A DNA stretch of 41,350 bases, from the IMG/VR virus record IMGVR_UViG_3300031857_000446, positions 1 through 41,350 of that record; one strand, given 5' to 3'. Positions 31,756 through 38,473 of this stretch are shown here, in pieces. The notes beneath the pieces are model-generated. The model saw only the letters and a list, made by a program, of their open reading frames with translations. It was not told the DNA's origin and ran no database searches. The position numbers were made by a program, and so were the translations under genes. Every line of letters begins with the position of its first letter. Position 1 is the first letter of the stretch. The DNA comes from a virus.

Positions 31756-31790
31756 GATGATTTCCTTTGATTGAAAGTTTGGGAAGGTTA

Positions 31791-31812
31791 AAAGTTCTAA
31801 GGTTAGAAGTTT
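31791..31812. promoter_or_regulatory. Dyad repeat copy 5 (TTCTAA-GG-TTAGAA)
   Basis: In the 80-nt gap upstream of the MoxR gene. Confidence 0.75.
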
Positions 31813-31835
31813 ATAAAAATAGGCTTGCGCCCCGC

Positions 31836-32600
31836 TTACAGTACGAATGTCTCAGAGCGAGACACAACATACATGTTCTTTTTGCACTCGGCCATGATGG
31901 TTGCCCAGCATGACTTCGCGGTTGTTTTTTCTTCGGTCACATACTTGCCTTGATGGTACGAGTAGTAACGATAGAATTTAGTTCGGGCAATAATCATTTG
32001 CCACTTGTCTGCTCGGTTGTTATCAACAAGCACGTCCCGCCATTTCGTACCAAACAACTCGTAGTTGTTCTCGGCTATGTTCTCAATGGTTGTCGTGGCA
32101 TACAGCAGGGGGAATGTGTCCTTGAATCCGGACTCTTTTAGTTCGTCGGCAAACGCTGCGGTTTCTTCTTTGTCGATGCGCTTTTGCTCGAACGCTTGGA
32201 GCGGCGTGGTGATCTCGCCTTGGGCATTAAGAGTGATGCCGTCATAGTAGCGATACTTCTTGCCGTTGACGCTGAGTATGGGTTGGTTGTAGCTAAAGAT
32301 ATTCTGCATGCGCATGCCCACACTTACACCAGTGAAGAAACAAAACGACTCGTTCAGTCGCAGAACAGTTAGCCTTCGGTCGTACCATCCATCGGTATGG
32401 ATTCGCACAGTGCCATCTTCGTATGCAGTCAGTATGTCTGTGCCAAACAATCGCACCGCCATGGTTCCGTCGTTGTTCTTAACGACTCGGTGATAGTCTC
32501 TGCGTCGCTTGGTGCCATCGGCAGGGGCTGACCCTTTGTTTGCGCCTTTCTTATACATGTGACGCTCAAGGTGCATCATTAGTTTTGTGTACATGTTCAT
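31836..32600 (-). CDS. Hypothetical protein of the MoxR/VWA group
   Basis: A 254-residue protein; ATG at 32600 follows AAAGGAAACTACC, preferred over a longer frame. Features: MNMYTKLMMHLERHMYKKGANK, AVRLFGTDILTAYEDGTVRIH, RLTVLRLNESFCFFTGV, then a basic C-terminal half. Beta-rich; resembles phage hypothetical proteins that handle small regulatory roles, but no domain is recognised. A dyad lies before its ribosome site. Confidence 0.6.
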   Translation of the reverse strand: MNMYTKLMMHLERHMYKKGANKGSAPADGTKRRRDYHRVVKNNDGTMAVRLFGTDILTAYEDGTVRIHTDGWYDRRLTVLRLNESFCFFTGVSVGMRMQNIFSYNQPILSVNGKKYRYYDGITLNAQGEITTPLQAFEQKRIDKEETAAFADELKESGFKDTFPLLYATTTIENIAENNYELFGTKWRDVLVDNNRADKWQMIIARTKFYRYYSYHQGKYVTEEKTTAKSCWATIMAECKKNMYVVSRSETFVL

Positions 32601-32619
32601 GGTAGTTTCCTTTAGATCT

Positions 32620-32640
32620 AAAGTTATAAGCTTAGAAGTT
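32620..32640. promoter_or_regulatory. Dyad repeat copy 6 (TTATAA-GC-TTAGAA)
   Basis: Upstream of the ribosome site of the 254-residue gene; its left arm (AAC TTC TAA) contains the stop and last codons of the upstream gene. Confidence 0.75.
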
Positions 32641-32895
32641 ACGGGGTTCTTCCCGCCATTCGGGGTGCAGTTTGTATAGCAGGATTGCGAGGTCTTGTGC
32701 CTCTTTAAGTGTGTGGGCTTGCCCCACTTCGCGGGCATTGATAAAGATTAGCCATGTTTCGGTGGCAGATGAATACCCGACACGCAAGGTGTCATCGAGT
32801 TGATTGCGAATGTCTGATACGACGAACTCCCACATTTGGTATCCAGTTTGTAGCCATTCAAACTTTGGCTTGTGTTTCCCATATACGATTGCCAT
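32632..32895 (-). CDS. Hypothetical phage protein
   Basis: An 87-residue protein with ETWLIFINAREVGQAHTLKEAQDLA in the middle, a pattern typical of small alpha-beta phage proteins (W-x-x-x-I-N...LKEAQ). Starts within TAATG overlap behind GGGAGG. Its end falls inside dyad copy 6. Function unknown. Confidence 0.6.
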   Translation of the reverse strand: MAIVYGKHKPKFEWLQTGYQMWEFVVSDIRNQLDDTLRVGYSSATETWLIFINAREVGQAHTLKEAQDLAILLYKLHPEWREEPRNF

Positions 32896-33116
32896 TACAT
32901 AACACCTCCCTTGTGTGATGAGTTAAGACCTTTGAGTAGATTGCGGTCGGTCACTACGATGTAGTTGGACTTTGGCATTGGCACGATGGTGTGCTTGCGT
33001 GTCTGTGCTTGGGCTTCACCGCACGACATACATGTTCGATAGCCGAGCTTGGCTCGGGCAGGGGGTATCCGTACTGCGTAGCAACATGTGCAGATAGGTA
33101 AGTGGTAGTGAGTCAT
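32895..33116 (-). CDS. Small zinc-ribbon protein
   Basis: A 73-residue protein with CxxC at residues 9-12 and CMSC at 29-32, a minimal zinc ribbon, and MPKSNYIVVTD, a phrase shared by small phage proteins (from memory). ATGA overlap with the HNH gene. Probable nucleic-acid or protein adaptor; role unknown. Confidence 0.65.
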   Translation of the reverse strand: MTHYHLPICTCCYAVRIPPARAKLGYRTCMSCGEAQAQTRKHTIVPMPKSNYIVVTDRNLLKGLNSSHKGGVM

Positions 33117-33601
33117 GGTTTTCTTTCTTCTAAGGTTAGAAGTTTTTTCGCGTTCAGGTAGGCGGCGTATGCGGCTTCGGCAGTGTCGAACAAACCCAAG
33201 TACTGCTGTTTACCATTGACCGTGAGGTCAGCGCGCCATTTATTGTTGTGTGCTACCACGCCGCGATACCCAGAGCGGTTATCACTACGCGGTCGGTGTT
33301 TGTTGAGGTTGTTGGCACTTCTGTCAGATAAGCGAAGGTTGGCTATGCGGTTATCGGCGGGGTTGTTGTTTATGTGGTCAAGCTCAGAGACCGGCCAGTC
33401 ACCGTACATATAGCACCACGCGAGGCGATGTACATAACAACGATAGCCATCCACTGTGGCGTAGATGTACCCATTATTGGTAAGTGACCCCACGATAGAA
33501 CCGGCGGCAAAACCGCGCACTCCTATGCGACGAGTAAAAACCCCAGTGTCAGGGTCGTAATTAAGAAGCTCCCGCAAGCGGGTAGAATTTGGTTTGCTCA
33601 T
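33113..33601 (-). CDS. HNH endonuclease with AP2 DNA-binding domain
   Basis: A 162-residue homing-type nuclease. HNH core: CYVHRLAW (His58), SELDHINNNPADNRIANLR (Asp75, His76, Asn88). Residues 108-150 are an AP2 domain (RSGYRGVVAHNNKWRADLT and LGLFDTAEAAYAAY). Such genes are often mobile. ATG follows AAAGG at 9 nt. The final codons contain a copy of the intergenic dyad, so its end seems grafted onto an existing intergenic element. Confidence 0.85.
   Translation of the reverse strand: MSKPNSTRLRELLNYDPDTGVFTRRIGVRGFAAGSIVGSLTNNGYIYATVDGYRCYVHRLAWCYMYGDWPVSELDHINNNPADNRIANLRLSDRSANNLNKHRPRSDNRSGYRGVVAHNNKWRADLTVNGKQQYLGLFDTAEAAYAAYLNAKKLLTLEERKP
33128..33145. promoter_or_regulatory. Dyad repeat copy 7, inside the HNH gene end
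   Basis: TTCTAA-GG-TTAGAA lies within the last codons of the HNH gene (encoding LLTLE) and just before the zinc-ribbon gene start, matching the usual position of other copies. Confidence 0.7.
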
Positions 33602-34169
33602 GTTGTCATGCCTTTACATGATGGTTTGGGAAGTGACCCCGTTAGCCTGCCAGCTTTCGGGGTTGCGTTTATTTTAAATGCCAGCAAATATAAATGCAAG
33701 TCATAGCCCACAGAATGGGCTACAAGCTGAACTCATCAGCGAGGGGTATACCCCTGTTGTGTACGATAGGGCGCGTCGTGTTGGCATATCAGGATTGGCT
33801 ACCTTTCCAACTACCAAGCAGTCATACATAATTTCTTAGAGAGGACTGCACCCAATTAAGTACATAGCGTTCGCATTGCATTTCGACTTTCCGGATGGTT
33901 GACACTTGCCTATATCCTTACTCCATCAAAATACTGGGGCTAAACCCAACGCCTATTCACCGAGGGAGGACTGCACAAGGCACCCTATTTGGCTTCTATC
34001 ATTTAGACAGCGGCGGCTCGAAGGTCTTGTGTGTTGGGGGTACTGAGTACTGAACCCAAAGCTATAAGGTTATAACTTACACAAAGACCTAACTGATAGA
34101 TTATTAAAGAACGTGCGCCCAATAGGTGTAGGTGGTGCGAGACAAGCCGAGGCGTTACTCGACTTGATG
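33602..34169 (-). other. Long untranslated leader with hairpins and a direct repeat
   Basis: No convincing gene on either strand over about 570 nt between a strong promoter and the HNH start. It holds a 7-bp hairpin (TAGCCCA/TGGGCTA, about 33705-33723), the palindrome AGGGGTATACCCCT (about 33742-33755), an ACTGAGTACT palindromic segment near 34042, an 11-bp direct repeat GAGGACTGCAC (33841 and 33966) and dyad copy 8. On the - strand only short frames of 19 and 42 codons occur, without ribosome sites. May contain a noncoding RNA or attenuator. Confidence 0.5.
34059..34079. promoter_or_regulatory. Dyad repeat copy 8 (CTATAA-GG-TTATAA)
   Basis: About 95 nt downstream of the strong promoter, within the leader; one mismatch in the left arm. 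Confidence 0.65.
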
Positions 34170-34175
34170 TTATCA

Positions 34176-34204
34176 ATTATAACAGATTATACCCAGCTTG
34201 TCAA
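34176..34204 (-). promoter_or_regulatory. Consensus sigma70 promoter with extended -10
   Basis: TTGACA (34199-34204), 17 nt, TATAAT (34176-34181), with TG one base before the -10. A second TATAAT lies in the spacer (34187-34192). Directed left toward the accessory block, just past the end of the regulator gene. Confidence 0.85.
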
Positions 34205-34215
34205 GTGTTTTATAG

Positions 34216-34695
34216 TTATTCTGCTTCCGCCCATTCCCGCAAGATTGCGGCTGTTCGGGCTTTGGCTTCAGGCGTGTTGTCTGGGTCTGCCTTCTTACCT
34301 GCGGCTACGATCTGATGAATACGAATCAGGGACAGGTCATAATCTGCGGCAAGGATCTTGCGCTTCACGCCATTTTTAGCCCTGCGGTAGATTTCGGCAT
34401 CTCGTTCAGCCGCTATGTTGCGCAGTGACTTGTCGGGCGTTTGGCGGGATTTCTCATCTAAAGCAGTAATGGCTTTTCTGATTGCCTTTTCCACAGACAT
34501 GCCGTTTGCAAGTGCGTAGCCTTGGGCTATTGAGATGTGCCGTTCCCCGATCTTGAGCCAAAGCCGCAAGGCAGCAACAGTTGCACCTTCGAGCCCATCT
34601 TCGTGGGTTTTAGCCAAAGCTTCAGCGGATTTGATAGGCAAGTTGATGGTCAACTCGTGCATGGGTTCGTGCATGATGGCGGTGGTATGAGTCAT
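34216..34695 (-). CDS. Putative RHH/HTH transcription regulator
   Basis: A 159-residue protein. Residues 12-50 (MHELTINLPIKSAEALAK then GATVAALRLWLKIGE) fit a ribbon-helix-helix layout: a short beta strand followed by two helices. The second half (NGVKRKILAADYDLSLIRIHQIVAAGKK) looks like a helix-turn-helix. It sits alone between the strong leftward promoter and the GTTAC dyad region, with dyad copy 9 some 55 nt upstream, so it may regulate one of these site families. The ribosome site is weak; Met8 or Met12 are possible starts. Confidence 0.5.
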   Translation of the reverse strand: MTHTTAIMHEPMHELTINLPIKSAEALAKTHEDGLEGATVAALRLWLKIGERHISIAQGYALANGMSVEKAIRKAITALDEKSRQTPDKSLRNIAAERDAEIYRRAKNGVKRKILAADYDLSLIRIHQIVAAGKKADPDNTPEAKARTAAILREWAEAE

Positions 34696-34749
34696 AGTAG
34701 TTGAGGGGTGTGAAGTTGATGAAGTGGGGAGTGTACCACAAGTTGATAG

Positions 34750-34771
34750 AAAGTTATAAGCTTAGAAGATT
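34750..34771. promoter_or_regulatory. Dyad repeat copy 9 (TTATAA-GC-TTAGAA)
   Basis: Upstream of the putative regulator gene, 55 nt from its start, at the edge of the GTTAC dyad cluster. Confidence 0.7.
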
Positions 34772-34829
34772 GCAAAGTATAGATCTTGTTACGATGTTAC
34801 AAAAGGGGTTTGGATGTTACAGAGGGGGT

Positions 34830-34842
34830 GTTACGATGTAAC
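34830..34842. repeat. GTTAC-GAT-GTAAC dyad
   Basis: Perfect 5-bp arms with 3-nt spacer. Confidence 0.75.
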
Positions 34843-34925
34843 GAAAGTGGGGTTCTAGCATCCATGCGGGTTTGCAGGTTAGCGTTATATAACATTATAG
34901 ACGAAAAGTGTTGTTTTTACGCTAT

Positions 34926-34938
34926 GTTACAAAGTAAC
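34926..34938. repeat. GTTAC-AAA-GTAAC dyad
   Basis: Perfect 5-bp arms with 3-nt spacer, about 96 nt from the previous dyad. Confidence 0.75.
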
Positions 34939-35057
34939 GCTGTTTTTCAGAAAAAGCGCACGTCAAAAAAAGTGCGTATAACCTATACACACAAACACAC
35001 AAAAAACCCAGTATAGTTCTATAGCCCCTTTTTTGACCCGTATTCTCTAAAAAGTGC

Positions 35058-35070
35058 GTTACAATGTAAC
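35058..35070. repeat. GTTAC-AAT-GTAAC dyad
   Basis: Perfect arms, directly before the AT-rich block. Confidence 0.75.
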
Positions 35071-35115
35071 ATAATAATAAAGTAAATAAATTTATATATA
35101 TATCTATATCTTTTT
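35071..35115. other. AT-rich block, possible DNA unwinding element
   Basis: About 45 bp almost only A and T (alternating TATATATATA included), flanked by GTTAC dyads. Confidence 0.45.
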
Positions 35116-35205
35116 GTATCTGTTTTGAAACGCTTAGTATTACTTTTTCAAAAGCCCTTGCATTTTTTGGCGTTACAGGCGTTTTGTAACATTTTGATTG
35201 TTTTT

Positions 35206-35218
35206 GTTACATTGTAAC
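35206..35218. repeat. GTTAC-ATT-GTAAC dyad
   Basis: Perfect arms; with the flanking T and A it is a 15-bp dyad. Confidence 0.75.
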
Positions 35219-35227
35219 ACGCATGCC

Positions 35228-35250
35228 AAACTTCTAAGCTTATAAGATTT
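35228..35250. promoter_or_regulatory. Dyad repeat copy 10 (TTCTAA-GC-TTATAA)
   Basis: At the right edge of the GTTAC cluster. Beyond it, 35265-35310 is strongly GC-rich with alternating CG steps and no gene. Confidence 0.7.
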
Positions 35251-35376
35251 CCCCCATTGCCATCGCTCACGCACGCTCGCGTACGCGCGCCCGCCCGCTC
35301 ACTCTCCCGCACGGTCAGACTACTATGACGCTTTATAGACGCATACTATAAGCGCCTATACACAAAACTCGGGGCG

Positions 35377-35399
35377 AAAAAAAGCCCGCTTGCGCGGGC
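35377..35399 (-). terminator. Rho-independent terminator of the 172-residue gene
   Basis: On the - strand GCCCGC-GCAA-GCGGGC (35384-35399) followed by seven T (35377-35383). Placed 18 nt after the stop codon; it isolates the control region from the gene on its right. Confidence 0.9.
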
Positions 35400-35417
35400 C
35401 GGTTGGGTTGGGGTCAA

Positions 35418-35936
35418 TTACTTATCAAGTACTGTTTCTTTGAACCCGTCTAATGATTCGATGCAAAGATCAAGCATTTCCGCCGCGAACTCAGTTAAGC
35501 CTAACATGCGGGCTTGAGCAAGGGCCTTGCTTAGGGTTTTATCCAAGTCAGTGCGCGAAGTTGAAGTTACTTTTCCGGCCTTTGGTGTAGCGTCTTTTTT
35601 AGCGTCTGACTTTTTATTGACAAGATCGCGTTGAAATTCAACACCGGTTTCAAAGGCTATCCAAAAGGCCGTCTGATATTGTGCGCCCGATGCCTTGGAA
35701 ATGAAACCCTTTTCAACTAGGCCGTCAAAAATGCCCTTGATATCGGCGCGCGCGGGGTTTGTCTTTGCATTGCCCTTCATGAATTCGGCCTTTGGTTTGT
35801 CGCATGCAAGGGTTATTACATCAAGGGCTTGTTGAATTGCTTGATCTTGAATGGCGCGGGCTTTTTGAACGGCCTTTGCTTCACCCTCGAAGGCTTTGAA
35901 GATTGTAGAAACGATTGATTTTGAAACGTATGTCAT
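35418..35936 (-). CDS. Hypothetical helical protein transcribed from its own promoter
   Basis: A 172-residue, Ala/Lys-rich helical protein without a recognised domain. Segments: KAVQKARAIQDQAIQQALDV, then ARADIKGIFDGLVEKGFISK, and a Leu-rich C-terminal helix pair. ATG follows AAAGG. It has its own promoter (TTGACA at 36020) and terminator, so it forms a single-gene unit next to the divergent control region, as expected for an early gene. Function unknown. Confidence 0.6.
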   Translation of the reverse strand: MTYVSKSIVSTIFKAFEGEAKAVQKARAIQDQAIQQALDVITLACDKPKAEFMKGNAKTNPARADIKGIFDGLVEKGFISKASGAQYQTAFWIAFETGVEFQRDLVNKKSDAKKDATPKAGKVTSTSRTDLDKTLSKALAQARMLGLTEFAAEMLDLCIESLDGFKETVLDK

Positions 35937-35996
35937 TTTGAATACCTTTGAATAAAAGTTGAATAGAAACGTCAGTAAAAATTAACTGACAACTGA

Positions 35997-36025
35997 ATTG
36001 TGCATGAATGTTCAAGGCTTGTCAA
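35997..36025 (-). promoter_or_regulatory. Sigma70-like promoter of the 172-residue gene
   Basis: On the - strand TTGACA (36020-36025), 17 nt, CACAAT (35997-36002). A dyad copy lies 11 nt upstream of the -35. Confidence 0.5.
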
Positions 36026-36036
36026 TAGATACCATT

Positions 36037-36055
36037 AGATCTAACCTTAGATCTT
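36037..36055. promoter_or_regulatory. Dyad repeat copy 11, divergent (GATCTAA-GG-TTAGATC)
   Basis: The most divergent member: perfect arms but with GATC in place of the usual outer bases. Sits just upstream of a promoter, as an activator or operator site would. Confidence 0.55.
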
Positions 36056-36060
36056 TTTAT

Positions 36061-36313
36061 CGGGTTCTCTCGACCCCACCGCCCCCCAACCCCAAGCTGT
36101 GGGTATTAGGAGTCCCCGTCCGCTATACGCTGAGTGTTGAACCCCCCAACACCACTTAACCACCATGCTATATAAAACTATACCTGCCCCATAAAACCAA
36201 AATATACCCCAGCCTAATCCAAACTATACCCGCTACGCCAAACCAAATAAAAAACCCCAATCCCCCGACCCCACCCCCTTGCTACAGGAAACACCCCCCA
36301 TGCAAAAATAAAG
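36061..36313. other. C-rich divergent control region with TATACC repeats and a G-quadruplex motif
   Basis: No gene. The + strand is rich in C-runs. TATACC occurs at 36179, 36203 and 36225, spaced 24 and 22 bp, about two helical turns. At 36255-36278 four C-runs (4, 5, 4, 5) give a canonical G-quadruplex motif on the - strand. It lies upstream of the + strand terminase genes. Confidence 0.55.
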
Positions 36314-36341
36314 TGCACATGAAAAAAATAACATATATAAT
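36314..36341 (+). promoter_or_regulatory. Putative late promoter for terminase/portal genes
   Basis: TGCACA (36314-36319), 16 nt, TATAAT (36336-36341), four of six and six of six matches to sigma70 boxes. Directed at the terminase genes; AAGGAG follows at 36352. Confidence 0.5.
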
Positions 36342-36372
36342 CCGCTCAACTTAAGGAGTGCGATTCCCTCCC

Positions 36373-36930
36373 ATGTACACACCAGTTATAGATTACGACG
36401 TTCCACTTGCGAACTACTCCCCGACATTCGAGTCGCTGGAGACACGCGTGGCTGCTGCCATGTCCGCGTTAGTAGACACTAACAGTTTACCCGCCCCCAA
36501 CGAAATTTCTGACGAAGACAAAGAGAAAGCACGCAGTGTGTTTTCCGGTAATGCGCTTGCATCCGACGAGGATTTGTCGTCCCCCGGCATGGTGGTGTAT
36601 CTGCAGTCTCTGCTATCTGAATACGATCAGGTGGTTATCAAGTCAGCGCAGCAGATCAGGACCTACGTAACAAACAAGCTCATCATGGACAGTGCCAATG
36701 CCGACCCACGGATCCGGCTAAAGTCTTTAGAGATGCTGGGCAAGATCAGCGACGTTGGGCTTTTCACCGACAAGACAGAAATTACAATGCGCCACCGGCC
36801 TACTGAAGAGTTGGAGCAGATGCTACGTGAACGCCTGACCAAAGTTTTGGAAGCCGAAGTGGTGGACAACACTGCAAAACCCAATAGGGCCCAAATACAA
36901 ATAGATGTGTCTGACATCGAGGCGCTCTAA
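36373..36930 (+). CDS. terS: Terminase small subunit (probable)
   Basis: A 185-residue protein just before the large terminase, sharing TAATG with it. Contains a helical N-terminal half and RIRLKSLEMLGKISDVGLFTDK, a layout seen in phage small terminase-like proteins, then an Arg-rich helix and an acidic tail. ATG at 36373 is chosen, with AAGGAG 15 nt upstream (longer than ideal); a GTG at 36358 is possible. Its role would be DNA recognition for packaging; based mainly on position. Confidence 0.65.
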   Translation: MYTPVIDYDVPLANYSPTFESLETRVAAAMSALVDTNSLPAPNEISDEDKEKARSVFSGNALASDEDLSSPGMVVYLQSLLSEYDQVVIKSAQQIRTYVTNKLIMDSANADPRIRLKSLEMLGKISDVGLFTDKTEITMRHRPTEELEQMLRERLTKVLEAEVVDNTAKPNRAQIQIDVSDIEAL

Positions 36931-38453
36931 TGGATGCCACACTAACGCCAGAGTTAATTGAGCGGATTTCGAAGAAGCTGCCAAAGGATGAGGCGGCTGA
37001 ATTAATTGCCATGTTCGATGAGTTGGACGGCAGGAAGCGGCAAAGCTTGGCCCAAAACGACTTTTTGTCGTTCATTGCTGCAATTGATCCTAACTATAAG
37101 TTTGGTGCGCACCTAAAAAGACTGGGCGGCCTGCTGATGGAGGTCGAGCAAAACGTTAAAAACCGGATTGCCGTGTCGATGGCACCCCGTATGGGCAAGT
37201 CCCAGATGATTTCTATCTACTATCCGGCTTGGTACTTGGGAAAACACCCCGACCACAAGGTAATTGTTGCCTCACACACTGCAGATTTGGCGGTTGTCAT
37301 GGCCCGCAAGGTGCGAAATTTGATTACGACACCGGAATACAAGGCAATTTTTCCCCAAACAAGCATTGCGAGCGATGCAAAAGCTGCTGCGCAGTGGAAT
37401 ACGACCAAAGGTGGTGAGTATTTTGCAATTGGTGTGGGTGGTGCGCTGGCCGGACGGGGCGCTCACTTGATTATTGCCGACGATCCGCTGTCAGAACAGG
37501 ACATTAAGGCTGGAAACACCAGCTCCCTTGACTCAACTTACGAGTGGTTCAGTGCTGGCCTGCGTACCCGCTTGATGCCAGAGGGAAAAATCTGCGTATT
37601 ACACACAAGGTGGCACCAGCGGGACCTGATTGGGCGGCTAATTAAAGACTCTGCCATGAACGAGGGCGGGGACAAGTACGAAACGTTTGAATTCCCTGCA
37701 ATTTTGAACGAAAACACAGAAGAAGAGAAGTCAATCTGGCCAGAACAGTGGTCTTTGGAATCTCTGCAGCAAACCCGGGCGTCGATGCACCACATCATGT
37801 GGCAATGGTTCGCTCAGTACCAGCAAAACCCAACCGCAGCCGAGGCTGCGATCATAAAACGGGACTGGATACGCTGGTGGGAGAAGGATGATCCGCCTAA
37901 AATTAACTTTATTGTGCAGTCGTTTGATACGGCGCTTACCACCAAGCAGCGGTCTGACTTTTCTGTGTGCCATACGTGGGGTACGTGGACAAATGAGGAC
38001 GACGGGACGGAGAACGTCATCCTGCTGAACAAGGTCAAGGGGAAATATGAGTTCCCGGAGTTAAAAGCGATGGCGCACGAGCAGTTTAAAGAGTGGCAGC
38101 CCGACAGTGTGATCGTCGAGGCCAAGGCCAGCGGTCAGCCGCTGATTGACGAGATGCGTAGGTCAGGTATATTTGTGCAGGACTTCAGTCCGGGTAAGGG
38201 TCAGGACAAGATTGCCAGACTTAACGCCGTGGCAGATATGTTTGCGTCTGGGCATGTGTGGTTCCCCGAGAATGCGTGGGCTGCGGCCACTGTGGAGGAG
38301 ATCTTAGCGTTTCCTGCGGGCGAGCATGACGACGAGGTTGACACAATGACACTTGCCTTGATGAGAATTCGCAAGGGTGGGCTATTGCGCTTGAGCAGTG
38401 ACCACGAGGATAATGAACCCCGTTACGCGGCCCGTCGGCAGGCGTACTATTAA
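36930..38453 (+). CDS. terL: Terminase large subunit
   Basis: A 507-residue packaging motor. The ATPase domain has a Walker A-like APRMGKS (85-91) and Walker B HLIIADDP (179-186), typical of the variant terminase ATPases. The C-terminal nuclease domain starts with SFDTALTTKQRSDFSV (near 330), continues with VIVEAKASGQPLIDEMR, and ends with HDDEVDTMTLAL, all matching RNase H-fold large terminases. ATG overlaps the small subunit stop. It cuts and translocates DNA into proheads. Confidence 0.9.
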   Translation: MDATLTPELIERISKKLPKDEAAELIAMFDELDGRKRQSLAQNDFLSFIAAIDPNYKFGAHLKRLGGLLMEVEQNVKNRIAVSMAPRMGKSQMISIYYPAWYLGKHPDHKVIVASHTADLAVVMARKVRNLITTPEYKAIFPQTSIASDAKAAAQWNTTKGGEYFAIGVGGALAGRGAHLIIADDPLSEQDIKAGNTSSLDSTYEWFSAGLRTRLMPEGKICVLHTRWHQRDLIGRLIKDSAMNEGGDKYETFEFPAILNENTEEEKSIWPEQWSLESLQQTRASMHHIMWQWFAQYQQNPTAAEAAIIKRDWIRWWEKDDPPKINFIVQSFDTALTTKQRSDFSVCHTWGTWTNEDDGTENVILLNKVKGKYEFPELKAMAHEQFKEWQPDSVIVEAKASGQPLIDEMRRSGIFVQDFSPGKGQDKIARLNAVADMFASGHVWFPENAWAAATVEEILAFPAGEHDDEVDTMTLALMRIRKGGLLRLSSDHEDNEPRYAARRQAYY

Positions 38454-38473
38454 GAATACCGTAAGGACACACA

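Larger units (their letters stand above)
34788..35218. repeat. GTTAC dyad cluster, candidate replication origin or operator array
   Basis: A gene-free stretch with four perfect GTTAC-N3-GTAAC dyads (34830, 34926, 35058, 35206), half-sites GTTAC at 34788, 34796, 34816, a widely spaced pair (35172 and 35186), and a GTTATATAAC palindrome at 34884. Between dyads three and four lies an AT-rich block. Iterated dyads beside an AT-rich block in the largest gene-free zone fit an origin or a multi-operator control region. No ribosome site or convincing frame was found. Confidence 0.65.

Noticed and set aside
33700-33830. 42-codon - strand frame in the long leader
   Set aside because: No Shine-Dalgarno and no protein-like pattern; kept only as part of the leader.
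34786-35016. 76-codon + frame in the GTTAC region
   Set aside because: It begins at TTG without a ribosome site and is a translation of the repeats and AT-rich DNA.
33602-36372. Search for tRNA genes and CRISPR arrays in the gene-poor regions
   Set aside because: No T-loop GGTTCRA pattern with a matching acceptor stem, and no regularly spaced identical repeats of CRISPR length were seen.
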